DNA of 64,000 nt from JBBQRS01 sp038214535 (GCA_038214535.1 JBBQRS010000007.1:1-64000); one strand, 5' to 3'. Positions 16,537 through 25,417 are shown, counted from the first letter of the stretch. A program made the numbers and translations. The notes: generated from the sequence alone by a model not told the origin.

Positions 16537-19500
16537 GTGTACGAGACGCTTTCGCTCTACGTTCCGATGGACCGGCGACAGGCCCTGGCAAAGGGCCTGT
16601 CGCTCCCCGATCGCGCCGACGGCGCGGCGCTTTTCGCCGACATCTCCGGGTTCACCGCGCTGACGGAGGCGTTGGCGCGCGATCTGGGGCCGCAACGCGG
16701 CGCAGAAGAGCTGACGGTTCACCTCAGCAGCGTCTATGATGCGCTGATCTGCGAGCTGGATCGCTACGGCGGCAGCGTCATCGGGTTCGCCGGCGACGCG
16801 ATCACGTGTTGGTTGGCTGGCGATGATGGAGCCCGCGCGACGGCCTGCGCGCTCGACATGCACCGGGCAATGGCACGCTTTGCGGCGGTCGCGATCCCAT
16901 CGGGCGGCACGGTCTCGCTGGGGATGAAGGTTGCGGTGGCGACGGGCAGCGCCCGGCGTTTCCTCATCGGCAACCCCCAGGTGCAAGTGCGTGATGTCCT
17001 CGCCGGCTCCATTCTGGATCGGCTGGCGTCTGCCGAACATGAGGCCCGGCGCGGCGAGATCCTCCTCGATGCGGATACCGCAGATCAACTGATTGCGCAG
17101 GTGCAGATTCGCGAATGGCGCACGAGCGCCGCGGGTGAGCGGTTCGGCGTCGTAGCCCGGCTCCTGATGCCTGCACGGCCCGCGCCCTGGGATGTGGCCG
17201 CGGTCGGCAAGGTGGACGACCTGACCGTCCGCCCCTTCCTGTTACCCCCGGTCTATGAGCGCCTGCGCAGCGGGCAGGGCGATTTCCTGGCCGAACTGCG
17301 GCCGGCGGTCGCGCTCTTTCTGCAATTCGGCGGGATTGATTACGACCACGACCTCGACGCCGAGGCTCGGCTGGATGCCTTTGTGCGTCGCGTCCAGGAG
17401 ATCCTGGGCCGCTATGAGGGAAACCTGATTCAGCTCGCGATGGGCGACAAGGGCAGCTATATCTACGCCGCGTTCGGCGCGCCGCAAGCGCACGAAGATG
17501 ACGTCATTCGGGCCGTATCCGCCGCCGAGGAATTGCGCCACGCCGGCGATGGGCTGGTGACCGGCGTCAAGCTCGGTGTGGCCCAGGGCGTGATGCGCAC
17601 CGGCGCGTATGGCGGGCGGACGCGCCGCACGTATGATGTGCTGGGCGACAACGTGAACCTCGCCGCCCGGTTGATGCAGGCCGCCGAACCGGGGCAGGTG
17701 TTGGTTCCGCAGAAAATGGCCGAATCCACGCAGCAGGAGTTCGACTGGCAGACGCTGCCGGATATCGCCGTCAAAGGCAAGCAGGGCGCGTTCGCCGTTC
17801 GCGCCCTGCTTGGGCCACGGGCGCGTGGCGCAGGCGCGCCTGAGCTGGCTGCGCAGTTGCCGATGGTCGGGCGTGAGGCCGAGCTCGAACAGATCGAAGA
17901 CAGTCTGGCCCTGACGCTTACGGCTGAGGGTCAGATCATCGGCGTGACGGGCGAGGCCGGCATGGGCAAGTCGCGCCTGGTGTCGGAGGCGATCCGGCTG
18001 GGCCATGAGCGCGGGATGACGGTGCTGTGGGGCCAGGCCGAATCCTATGGCACGAATACCAGCTATCTCGTGTGGCAGACGATCTGGCGCAGCTTCTTCG
18101 GGATTGACCCGTTGTTGAGTTCGAGTGAGGAACCGGTCAGCCCGGAGCGCCTGCTGCAACACGTCGAAGCGCAACTCGCGGCGATAGACGTCTTGCTCGT
18201 ACCCCGCGCGCCGCTGCTGGGCGCAGTCCTTAACTTACCCCTGCCCGACAATGAGTTGACGCAAACCTTCGATGCCAAGCTGCGCAAGACCTCGCTGGAG
18301 GCACTGCTGGCCGATTGCCTGCGCGCCCGCGCCCGGGAAGCGCCGATCATGCTGGTGCTCGACGAGTGCCACTGGATTGACCCGCTCTCGCACGATCTGC
18401 TGGAAATTGCCGGCCGGCTGACGGCGCGCCTCCCGATCATGGTGGTTACTGCATATCGCCCGCCCGAGCTGCATAGCTTCACGGCTCGCGCCGAGGGCGC
18501 GGGGGAATCTCAGGGGCTGCGCGTCAACCGCCTGCCGAATTTCCACGAGATTCGTCTGACCGGTTTCACGCCTGCTCAGGCCGAAGAGTTGATCGGCCTC
18601 AAGCTGGAGCAGTTTTTTGGCTCGCGCTTCGATATCCCGGGCGCGTTGGTGCGGCGCATCACTGAGCGCGCGGAGGGGAACCCCTTCTATATCGCCGAGT
18701 TGCTGAACTACCTGCAAGACCGCGGCATTGCCCCCCATGACACCGCAGCGCTGGCGCAACTCGACCTGCCCGCCAGCCTGCATCGGCTGATCCTGGCCCG
18801 CATTGATCAACTGACGGATAGCCAACGGACGGCCTTGCGTGTAGCCAGCGTGGTGGGGCGGCAGTTCCGGGCGGTGGTCGTGTGGGGTTCATGCCCGCAA
18901 TGCGGAGAATTGGAAAGCATTACCGAGGACCTGAGCGTGTTGAGCCGGCTCGAGCTGACGCTGTTGGAAGGCGAACCGGACCTGACCTATCTGTTCAAGC
19001 ACATCGTTACGCAGGAAGTTGCCTACGAGAGCCTGACCTATGCGATGCGGGCCATTCTGCACAATCAGATCGGTGAGTATCTCGAAGAACAGTTTGGCGT
19101 TGAGCGCGATCAGTACCTCGATCTCTTGGCGTTTCACTTTGACCGCACGGGGAACGAGCCGAAGCGCCGCGAATATTTGTTGCGCGCGGGGAAGGCGGCG
19201 CAACAAAACTATGCCGGCGCGGTCGCCATTGGTTATTACCGCCGGGCCTTGCCGTTACTCGAAGAAGCGGAGCAGATTGAGACGCTGCTGCGGTTGGGCC
19301 AGGTGCTCGAAATCATGGGGAAATGGACGGAGGCGGCCGAAGTCTACAATCAGGCGCTCGATCTTTCGGCGCAACTCGGCGACGGGCTGAGGCAGGCGCG
19401 TTGCGAGATCGCCATCGGTGAGTTGCATCGCAAGCAGGGCGCCTATGACGACGCCGTAGACTGGCTGGAACGCGCGCGCGGCGAATTCGAGGCGCTGGGT

Positions 19501-20268
19501 GACACGGCGGGGATCGGTCAAGCGTTGCACATTGAAGGCTCCATCGCCGCGCAGCAGGGCGAATACGTCCGCGCCCACGAGCTTTACGAGCACAGCCTCG
19601 ATCTCCGGCGCCGGCTCGATGACCGCCCACAGATCGCCAACCTCCTCAACAACCTCGGCATCGTGGCGCGTTCCCTGGGCGACTTCGGTCAGGCGCAACG
19701 GCTCTATGAGGAAAGCCTGGCGATCCGCCGCACGCTGAACGACCGCCGGGCGATTGCCGTATCTCTGAACAATCTGGGCAATCTGGCGCGCCATCGCGAG
19801 CAATACGAAGAAGCCCGCGCCCGGCTCGAAGAAGCCGTGCTCTTGCAGCGTGAGGTGGGCGACCGGCACTATCTGGCGAACGCGCTGAACAACCTGGGCA
19901 ACGTGGCGCGCGATCAGGGGGATCACGCGGCGGCGCAGACGCTTTATGCCGAAAGTCTCGCCATCAACCGGGAGTTGGGCGACGCATGGCAGTTGGCTTA
20001 TCTCATCGAGGATATCGGTGTGCTGACGGCCCGCGATGCCAACCCGGTGCGCGCTCTGCGGCTGGTCGGCGCAGCAGACGGATTGCGTGAAGCCATCGGC
20101 GCGCCGCGCTCACCGGCGGAACAGGCCACGCTGGATGGGAATGTGCGGGTTGCGATTGCATCCCTTTCCGCGACCGAGCAGGCGGATGCTCTGCGCCTGG
20201 GTCGCGAGACGCCGCTGGATGCCGTGCTCGATGACGCGAGCAGCTATTGCGCGATCCGGGCTGCGTGA
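16537..20268 (+). CDS. Soluble-adenylyl-cyclase-like protein: two CHDs, ATPase, TPRs
   Basis: A 1243-residue cytosolic protein. Cyclase homology domain 1 (about 28-190) has both metal-binding Asp residues (LFADISGF and FAGDA) but lacks the Asn/Arg of the transition-state motif. Domain 2 (about 255-425) lacks the first Asp (FLQFGG) but has YDVLGDNVNLAAR. A STAND-type ATPase follows (Walker A GEAGMGKS at about 478; Walker B MLVLDECHWID), and then roughly eight TPR-like repeats from about 870 to 1190. This order and the split of catalytic residues match animal soluble adenylyl cyclase (ADCY10) and many bacterial relatives. It would make cAMP or act as a signal-coupled scaffold. The start is GTG at 16537. 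The neighbouring cNMP-binding gene supports an active cyclase. Confidence 0.85.
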   Translation: MYETLSLYVPMDRRQALAKGLSLPDRADGAALFADISGFTALTEALARDLGPQRGAEELTVHLSSVYDALICELDRYGGSVIGFAGDAITCWLAGDDGARATACALDMHRAMARFAAVAIPSGGTVSLGMKVAVATGSARRFLIGNPQVQVRDVLAGSILDRLASAEHEARRGEILLDADTADQLIAQVQIREWRTSAAGERFGVVARLLMPARPAPWDVAAVGKVDDLTVRPFLLPPVYERLRSGQGDFLAELRPAVALFLQFGGIDYDHDLDAEARLDAFVRRVQEILGRYEGNLIQLAMGDKGSYIYAAFGAPQAHEDDVIRAVSAAEELRHAGDGLVTGVKLGVAQGVMRTGAYGGRTRRTYDVLGDNVNLAARLMQAAEPGQVLVPQKMAESTQQEFDWQTLPDIAVKGKQGAFAVRALLGPRARGAGAPELAAQLPMVGREAELEQIEDSLALTLTAEGQIIGVTGEAGMGKSRLVSEAIRLGHERGMTVLWGQAESYGTNTSYLVWQTIWRSFFGIDPLLSSSEEPVSPERLLQHVEAQLAAIDVLLVPRAPLLGAVLNLPLPDNELTQTFDAKLRKTSLEALLADCLRARAREAPIMLVLDECHWIDPLSHDLLEIAGRLTARLPIMVVTAYRPPELHSFTARAEGAGESQGLRVNRLPNFHEIRLTGFTPAQAEELIGLKLEQFFGSRFDIPGALVRRITERAEGNPFYIAELLNYLQDRGIAPHDTAALAQLDLPASLHRLILARIDQLTDSQRTALRVASVVGRQFRAVVVWGSCPQCGELESITEDLSVLSRLELTLLEGEPDLTYLFKHIVTQEVAYESLTYAMRAILHNQIGEYLEEQFGVERDQYLDLLAFHFDRTGNEPKRREYLLRAGKAAQQNYAGAVAIGYYRRALPLLEEAEQIETLLRLGQVLEIMGKWTEAAEVYNQALDLSAQLGDGLRQARCEIAIGELHRKQGAYDDAVDWLERARGEFEALGDTAGIGQALHIEGSIAAQQGEYVRAHELYEHSLDLRRRLDDRPQIANLLNNLGIVARSLGDFGQAQRLYEESLAIRRTLNDRRAIAVSLNNLGNLARHREQYEEARARLEEAVLLQREVGDRHYLANALNNLGNVARDQGDHAAAQTLYAESLAINRELGDAWQLAYLIEDIGVLTARDANPVRALRLVGAADGLREAIGAPRSPAEQATLDGNVRVAIASLSATEQADALRLGRETPLDAVLDDASSYCAIRAA

Positions 20269-20288
20269 AATGAACGTCTCGTGCAAAA

Positions 20289-20317
20289 TTGCGCGAGTGA
20301 CTCGTGATGCGTATACT
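20289..20317 (+). promoter_or_regulatory. Promoter of the aldolase gene
   Basis: TTGCGC (20289-20294), 17-base spacer, TATACT (20312-20317). It is the only promoter-like pair in the 114-base gap before the aldolase start. Confidence 0.65.
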
Positions 20318-20382
20318 GGAAACTGACTCGAAATTCACGTAATCACCACCGGCCAACCGGCCGCAAAGGAGTTAGGAAGAGG

Positions 20383-21339
20383 ATGATCGTTACAACTGCT
20401 GATCTTTTCAAGCTGGCCTATGGGAATTACGCCGTCGGCGCTTACAACATCAACAATATGGAACAGGCGCTGGGTCTTTTCCAGGGCAGCATCGAGGCGC
20501 AAGCGCCGCTCATCATTCAGCTCTCTAAGGGCGCGCGGCAGTACGCCGGCGCCAAGATGATCGAAGGCATTATCCGGGCCGCCGAGCAGATGTACCCCGA
20601 GGCCATCTTTGCCGTGCATCTCGATCACGGGGACGAGGCCACCTGCTACGACTGCATTGACTCCGGCTTCTACAGCTCGGTGATGATTGATGCGTCGCAC
20701 GAACCTTTCGAAGGCAACGTGGCGACGACGCGCCGCGTCGTCGAGCGCGCCCATGCCAAAGGCTTGAGTGTCGAGGCGGAAATCGGCCAGTTGGGCGGCG
20801 TGGAAGAAGACGTCAAGGTGGATGAGAAGAACGCGCACCTCACCGATCCCCACGAGGCGAAGGCGTTTGTCGAGCAGAGCGGCTGCGATTCGCTTGCCGT
20901 CGCCATCGGCACCAGCCACGGCGCGTACAAGTTCAAGGGCAAGCAAAGCCTGCGCATTGACCGGCTCGCCGAGATTCAGGCCGAGTTGCCGGGGTTCCCC
21001 CTCGTGATGCACGGCTCATCCTCGGTGCCGCAAGATGAGGTGGCGCGCGTGAACGCGGCGGCCGGCAAGCTCGACCCGTCGGCCAGCGGCGTGCAGGAAG
21101 AGGACTTTGCCCGCGCCGTGCCGTTGGGCGTCACCAAGGTGAACATTGACACCGATGGCCGCCTGGTCTGGTATCGTGTGCACCGCGAGAGTATGCAGGC
21201 GCAGCCCGAGTTGATTGACTTCCGCAAGCCCGGCAAGGAGTTCGTGAAGGCGTATGCGGATTTCATCGTACACAAGAGCGAGGTCCTGGGGTGCGCCGGG
21301 CGGCTGGACGAGGTGCGCGCGGCGTTGAGCGGCAAGTAG
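20383..21339 (+). CDS. fba: Class II fructose-1,6-bisphosphate aldolase
   Basis: A 318-residue zinc-dependent aldolase that interconverts fructose 1,6-bisphosphate with dihydroxyacetone phosphate and glyceraldehyde 3-phosphate in glycolysis and gluconeogenesis. Key features are GAYNINN near the N-terminus, zinc-binding HLDHG (about residues 74-78), EAEIGQLGG with a conserved Glu, the GTSHG loop, HGSSSVP with a zinc His, and NIDTDGR, which contacts phosphate. AAAGGAG lies ahead of the ATG. A related tagatose-bisphosphate aldolase is possible but less likely. The stop codon falls at the edge of an 8-base iterated repeat. Confidence 0.92.
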   Translation: MIVTTADLFKLAYGNYAVGAYNINNMEQALGLFQGSIEAQAPLIIQLSKGARQYAGAKMIEGIIRAAEQMYPEAIFAVHLDHGDEATCYDCIDSGFYSSVMIDASHEPFEGNVATTRRVVERAHAKGLSVEAEIGQLGGVEEDVKVDEKNAHLTDPHEAKAFVEQSGCDSLAVAIGTSHGAYKFKGKQSLRIDRLAEIQAELPGFPLVMHGSSSVPQDEVARVNAAAGKLDPSASGVQEEDFARAVPLGVTKVNIDTDGRLVWYRVHRESMQAQPELIDFRKPGKEFVKAYADFIVHKSEVLGCAGRLDEVRAALSGK

Positions 21340-21372
21340 GCAAGGAAACAAGTAGACAGGTAGACAAGGGGA
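21334..21372. repeat. 8-base iterated repeat family D, copy 1
   Basis: Imperfect 8-base tandem units of the AGACAAGT / AGACAGGT type directly after, and including, the aldolase stop codon. The same iterated pattern appears in inverse orientation at 60778-60829, upstream of secD. Confidence 0.75.
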
Positions 21373-21408
21373 CGGCAGGGTCCCGGTCAATCTCGTAGAG
21401 CAAAGTTA

Positions 21409-21445
21409 CACAGCCCAACCGTGCGTGCGGTCGGGCTGTGTTTTT
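21409..21445 (+). terminator. Intrinsic terminator after the aldolase
   Basis: A 12-base stem (21409-21420 / 21429-21440, one mismatch) around CAGCCCAACC / GGTCGGGCTG is followed by a T-run at 21440-21445. It lies between the convergent fba and arfB-like genes and is correctly oriented for fba. Confidence 0.8.
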
Positions 21446-21505
21446 GTTTGGGCCGCGTCAATGTTAGCCGTCAGGCTTGTAGTCCCACCGTCAGGCGGGG
21501 GCGCG

Positions 21506-21976
21506 TCAATCGTCCTCGAAACTGCGAGGACGCTGACGCCTGGATTTGATCGAGCTGCGTTGCCGTTTCTCTTCCAGGCGGCGCTCGCGGGCGGCGCGGG
21601 TGGGGCGGGTTGCCACGCGGCGGCGGCGCTCTTTGAGCGCGCCGGCAAGCAACGCCTGGAATCGCCTGAGGGCGTCTTCGCGATTCTCGGTCTGGCTGCG
21701 GGTGGCGGACGACACGATGCGTAGCACCCCGCTCGTGTCCACCTGGCCGCTCAAACGGTGCAGCAGCGTGTGCCGTTGGCTCTCGGTCAGGCTGGGCGAG
21801 TTGGCGATATCGAACAGCAACTCGACGCGCGTTTCGCTGCGATTGACGTGCTGCCCGCCCGGCCCGCCGCTGCGGCTGAAACGGAAGCGCAACTCATCCG
21901 GATGGATCGTGAGTTCCGGCGTGATCCAGATTCGATCGGCGCCTGCGTCCGGCGTATCGGGGATTATCGGTTCCAT
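21506..21976 (-). CDS. arfB: ArfB/ICT1-like peptidyl-tRNA hydrolase (ribosome rescue)
   Basis: A 156-residue class-I release-factor-like protein. The catalytic GGQ loop is in FSRSGGPGGQHVNRSETRVE (about 32-51), and the basic C-terminal tail (KERRRRVATRPTRAARERRL) is the segment that enters the empty mRNA channel in ArfB/YaeJ. It hydrolyses peptidyl-tRNA on ribosomes stalled without a stop codon. The size and tail fit ArfB rather than RF1/RF2. It is convergent with fba and divergent from the DUF2007 gene. Confidence 0.9.
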   Translation of the reverse strand: MEPIIPDTPDAGADRIWITPELTIHPDELRFRFSRSGGPGGQHVNRSETRVELLFDIANSPSLTESQRHTLLHRLSGQVDTSGVLRIVSSATRSQTENREDALRRFQALLAGALKERRRRVATRPTRAARERRLEEKRQRSSIKSRRQRPRSFEDD

Positions 21977-22044
21977 GCGGCCATTTTCTCACGCGTTCGA
22001 CAGGCGGGCAAAATTGCGGCCGCGAGCTGAATCCCCGGCGTTTC

Positions 22045-22073
22045 TTGACAGGCGCACGCAGAGGTCGTATACA
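22045..22073 (+). promoter_or_regulatory. Promoter of the DUF2007 gene
   Basis: TTGACA (22045-22050), 17-base spacer, TATACA (22068-22073), about 37 bases ahead of the translation start. Confidence 0.75.
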
Positions 22074-22116
22074 TGAATGGACGCGCTGAGTAAACACGTT
22101 TTGGTGATAGGAGAGT

Positions 22117-22377
22117 ATGATGGCAGAAACACAATTCGTCACGGTCTATCGTTCACAGGGGATGCTGGGCGCGCAGGTCATCAAGGGAAAGCTGGAGCTT
22201 GCCGGCATTCCAGCCTATCTGCGTTATGAAGCGGTGGGGCAAGTTCTGGGGCTGACGGTGGACGGGTTGGGGATGGTGGAAGTTCAGGTGCCGGAGGAAG
22301 CGGTTGATGTGGCGATGGAGCTCATCCAGGAGGACGACGAGGATACAGGTGAGTTCTTCGAAGACCAAACGAGTTGA
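22117..22377 (+). CDS. DUF2007 domain protein
   Basis: An 86-residue protein matching the short DUF2007 fold: TVYRSQGMLGAQVIKGKLEL, AGIPAYLR and VEVQVPEEAVDVAMELI. The family is often called a putative signal-transducing protein, but its function is not established; the C-terminus is acidic. GGAGAG precedes the ATG at 22117; a second ATG follows immediately at 22120. Confidence 0.85.
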   Translation: MMAETQFVTVYRSQGMLGAQVIKGKLELAGIPAYLRYEAVGQVLGLTVDGLGMVEVQVPEEAVDVAMELIQEDDEDTGEFFEDQTS

Positions 22378-22426
22378 CAGACGCCGGTGAGAGGTGTTCG
22401 ATTGTGTTTCGAATTCCGGGTGCTAT

Positions 22427-22455
22427 TTGGTGAAGCAGGCAAGTCTTGCTATAAT
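22427..22455 (+). promoter_or_regulatory. Promoter of the 525-aa unknown gene
   Basis: TTGGTG (22427-22432) and TATAAT (22450-22455) separated by 17 bases, 55 bases ahead of the GTG start. Confidence 0.7.
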
Positions 22456-22510
22456 AATGCGTTAGATCAAAACGAAACATATATGGCATGATGAAGAGGA
22501 GAAGCGCCGG

Positions 22511-24088
22511 GTGATTCAACGTAACACGCAGACCCCCGAGTACTGGCAAGACCCCACCCTGAGTCAGGACGATATCGAATTCCTCCACACCTTGATTCAT
22601 GACGCCGGCAGCCCGCTTACCACCCGTGAACTGGCGGAGAAGCTGGTGGCCGAGCGATGCCGGCGCGAAGAGGCGCAACTCCGCAGCGAGTTGTCGCGCG
22701 GCGAGATTTATCAACCGAAGAAAGCGTTTGAGATTGGCGCGAAGGTGATCTTCCCCGCGCTCGACTACCGGCTGGGCGAAGTCGTGGCAATACGGACAGG
22801 CCAGAATCCGGAATACGGCGAATTCGACGTCATCACGGTGGATTTTGGGACCGACCGTCGCCAACGCACCTTTGCCGCCCGGCTGACTGCCGCCCATAAG
22901 CTGAATGCTGACCCCGTAGAGCAGGCCATTGCCGGCGACCTTGCGGCCCCTGAAGAGTTGCTCCAGGGCGTGGCCGCGGGCGTGCCGGTCATGCTTGCGA
23001 CGGCGCTGGCTGCCCGCGAGGAATTCGCGCGGTTCGAGAACCGTTGGCTCCCGCGCGATCTGTTGGCCGAGGTTCACGTCGGGCATCTCAATATCGCGGA
23101 AGCCTTGATCGAGTTGCGTAACGCGCCGCTGGACACCAACGCCTTGCTGAAGGAGATTGATCTCCCTGCGGAAGTGCCGCACGATGTCGCGGCGTTTTCA
23201 CTGCAAAGCGTGCTGGAAGCCGATGGCCGCTTCGATCAGGTTGGTCCCGGCGATAAGCGGATGTGGTATCTTAAGCGCCTCGAACCGGCCGAAGCGATGG
23301 AGATGCCGCCGTCGTTGCGCTATACGCCCATCGCCTATGACAAAACGGCGCTGAGCGGGGCGTTACAGCAGTTGGCGTGGGAGTTGGACGACGAGTGGAG
23401 CGAGATTGAGGTGGATTCGCCTGACCTCCGGCCCGCGACGCCCAGCGCCACTATCCGGCTGATTTATCCACACCTGGTGGCCGGGACGCTGCCCTTGAAC
23501 CGCCACAACAAGGCCTTCTTCCCGCGCGGTTTCGGCGAGCGCACCATGGTCACGCTGATTGATGGGCGATGGGGCCAGCGCTTCCCAGCCTGGGTCGTGC
23601 ATAACGGCAAGTACATTGCCGGGCTGCGCGGCTGGTTCGAGCAGCACAAGCTCCCTGCCGGCGCCTACATCGTGCTGGAACGGCGTGATGACTCGGATGA
23701 GATCGTGGTGGATTTCCGCCCGCGCCGGATGCGGCGTGAGTGGACCCGCTGGGCGCACGTGGTGGATGGTCGGTTGGACATCCAGCCGCGCAAGCAGGAA
23801 GTCGCCTGCGAGCATGACGAACTGATGATCATCGGCGACGAGTCACCGGCCGAGATCGCAAAGTTGCGCGAAAGCCCGGCCTATGCGGAAGCGCCGATGG
23901 ATGATCTGGTGTATGAAGTGTTCACTGAGTTGGCCGGCCTCAGCACGCAGGGCAGCGTCAACGCCCGCACGATCTACAGCACGGTCAATGTCGTGCGCCG
24001 GTGCATCCCCGGCCCGATTTTTGCGTCTCTGGCGACCGATGCTCGATACCAGTCGGTGGGGCAGGATGAGTTCCGCCTCGCAGTATAG
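22511..24088 (+). CDS. Unrecognised 525-aa protein with N-terminal helix-turn-helix-like region
   Basis: I do not recognise the family. The first 60 residues (DDIEFLHTLIHDAGSPLTTRELAEKLV) look like a winged-helix segment, followed by a small beta-rich part with GAKVIFPALDYRLGEVVAI that reads like an SH3/KOW-type barrel. The middle is helical. Near 325-400 come beta-rich segments including TMVTLIDGRWGQRFPAWVV. The protein is soluble and acidic-to-neutral, with no membrane segments. The start is GTG at 22511 with GAGGAG upstream. The next gene, 26 bases downstream, encodes a small cysteine protein and is probably co-transcribed. A DNA- or RNA-linked role is a guess. Confidence 0.75.
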   Translation: MIQRNTQTPEYWQDPTLSQDDIEFLHTLIHDAGSPLTTRELAEKLVAERCRREEAQLRSELSRGEIYQPKKAFEIGAKVIFPALDYRLGEVVAIRTGQNPEYGEFDVITVDFGTDRRQRTFAARLTAAHKLNADPVEQAIAGDLAAPEELLQGVAAGVPVMLATALAAREEFARFENRWLPRDLLAEVHVGHLNIAEALIELRNAPLDTNALLKEIDLPAEVPHDVAAFSLQSVLEADGRFDQVGPGDKRMWYLKRLEPAEAMEMPPSLRYTPIAYDKTALSGALQQLAWELDDEWSEIEVDSPDLRPATPSATIRLIYPHLVAGTLPLNRHNKAFFPRGFGERTMVTLIDGRWGQRFPAWVVHNGKYIAGLRGWFEQHKLPAGAYIVLERRDDSDEIVVDFRPRRMRREWTRWAHVVDGRLDIQPRKQEVACEHDELMIIGDESPAEIAKLRESPAYAEAPMDDLVYEVFTELAGLSTQGSVNARTIYSTVNVVRRCIPGPIFASLATDARYQSVGQDEFRLAV

Positions 24089-24114
24089 GGCCTGTCCCGG
24101 AAAAGAGAATCAAC

Positions 24115-24543
24115 ATGGCTGTGTGGAAACGACCTTCGGTCGAGACGAAATATCATATAGATTACGATTGGTGGGAAGCGAACGGTAAGGATGTGCGCGT
24201 CGCCGTGCGCGGGCAGCTCTGCAAAGAGTGCCAGGATCGCTTCCCCGATCATCGCAACACGGAGATGGTGGATTGGGTGGATCCGGAGACTGCCGAAGTT
24301 ATCAAGGGTGATGTGCTGATGCAGTGCCTGCGTACCGAGTGTGCCCAAATGCCCGATTTCATCGGGCGAACCAATCCGCTGGTTACCAACCTGTTTCGCA
24401 TTTTCTTGCTGAATGGGAATCAACCCCTGTCACCGCTTGATTTGGAAAAACAACTGCCGTGGAGTGAGGCGAATACGATCTTACGCACACTGGCAGGCGG
24501 CACGGTGTACATGGGGATGCGACCTGCGCCGGTCGCCGACTGA
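24115..24543 (+). CDS. Small unknown protein with two Cys pairs
   Basis: A 142-residue soluble protein of unknown family. LCKECQDRFPDH and, 35 residues later, QCLRTECAQ give a CxxC and a CxxxxC pair that could form a zinc ribbon. The C-terminal half (QPLSPLDLEKQL, ANTILRTL) looks like a small helical or winged-helix module. It lies 26 bases after the 525-residue gene, suggesting they work together. Confidence 0.75.
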   Translation: MAVWKRPSVETKYHIDYDWWEANGKDVRVAVRGQLCKECQDRFPDHRNTEMVDWVDPETAEVIKGDVLMQCLRTECAQMPDFIGRTNPLVTNLFRIFLLNGNQPLSPLDLEKQLPWSEANTILRTLAGGTVYMGMRPAPVAD

Positions 24544-24556
24544 ACGATTCGATGCG

Positions 24557-24583
24557 GTGCGACGCCTGAACAGAGCGTCGCAC
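24557..24583. terminator. Hairpin between convergent genes
   Basis: Perfect 9-base inverted repeat GTGCGACGC / GCGTCGCAC (24557-24565 / 24575-24583) exactly filling the gap between the convergent unknown gene and tlyA. There is no T-run on either strand, so it is a terminator candidate only. Confidence 0.5.
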
Positions 24584-25417
24584 TTACGCGTCTGCGGCCA
24601 GACAGGCCGCAATCCAAGCGTTGAGCAGATCCTCGGTCGGGGGCGTCGCGCCCAGCCGCAACCAGGCTAGAAATTCGACGTTGCCCGCGGGGCCTTTGAT
24701 GGGCGAACGAATCAACCCGCCCGGACTCAACCCCAGCCCGACCGCACCCTTGAGCCGGTCGGCCAGCACCCGGCGGTGCAACGCGGGATCGCGCACGACT
24801 CCGCCCTTGCCCACTTGCCCCTTGCCCACTTCGAATTGCGGCTTGATCAGCGCGATGATCTGCCCGACGGGGGTCAGCATCGTCGCGACGTGCGGCAAGA
24901 CGAGCTGGAGGCCGATGAAGGAAACGTCAATCGTCGCCAGGCTAACCGGTTCGGGCAGGGGGTCCAAGTGACGGATGTTGGTGCGCTCGATGGAGATGAC
25001 GCGCGCATCCTGGCGCAACGACCAGGCGAGCTGCCCGTAGCCCACGTCTATGGCGTAGACGCGCGCTGCGCCACGCTGGAGCAGGCAGTCGGTGAAGCCG
25101 CCGGTGGACGCGCCGATGTCGGCGCAGACCCAGCCGGTGGGGTCGAGGCCGAACGCATCGAGTGCGGCTTCGAGCTTCAGTCCGCCGCGGCTGACGTAGG
25201 CCAGTGGTTGCTTCACGGTGAGCGCCGTGTCCTCCGCGACCGTCATGCCTGGCTTGGCCGCCGCCTGGCCTTCGATGCTCACCTCGCCGGCCATAATGAG
25301 GCGTTGCGCTTGCGAGCGGGTCGGCGCCAGCCCGCGCGCGACGACTAATTCGTCCAGACGCATGGCCTTGCGTTTGGCGGGGCCGGGTGGGGCTGGGGGT
25401 GGAAGTTCGGGTGTCAT
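24584..25417 (-). CDS. tlyA: TlyA family rRNA 2'-O-methyltransferase
   Basis: A 277-residue protein with an N-terminal S4 RNA-binding domain (MRLDELVVARGLAPTRSQAQ, then LIMAGEVSIEG) and a FtsJ/RrmJ-like methyltransferase domain: SAM-binding CADIGASTGGFTDCLLQRGA, conserved Asp in ATIDVSFIGL, and Lys in ALIKPQFEVGKG. TlyA methylates 16S and/or 23S rRNA cytidine 2'-OH; the hemolysin label is historical. The start at 25417 is the first ATG before the proline-rich lead-in; only a weak ribosome site is seen, and an in-frame ATG at 25363 (MRLDELV) is an alternative that begins exactly at the S4 domain. Confidence 0.9.
   Translation of the reverse strand: MTPELPPPAPPGPAKRKAMRLDELVVARGLAPTRSQAQRLIMAGEVSIEGQAAAKPGMTVAEDTALTVKQPLAYVSRGGLKLEAALDAFGLDPTGWVCADIGASTGGFTDCLLQRGAARVYAIDVGYGQLAWSLRQDARVISIERTNIRHLDPLPEPVSLATIDVSFIGLQLVLPHVATMLTPVGQIIALIKPQFEVGKGQVGKGGVVRDPALHRRVLADRLKGAVGLGLSPGGLIRSPIKGPAGNVEFLAWLRLGATPPTEDLLNAWIAACLAADA

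Noticed and set aside
10155..20268. A CBASS-type antiphage operon
   Set aside because: The cyclase is class III rather than a CD-NTase, and the protease-like protein has a signal peptide, so the usual cytosolic effector logic does not apply.
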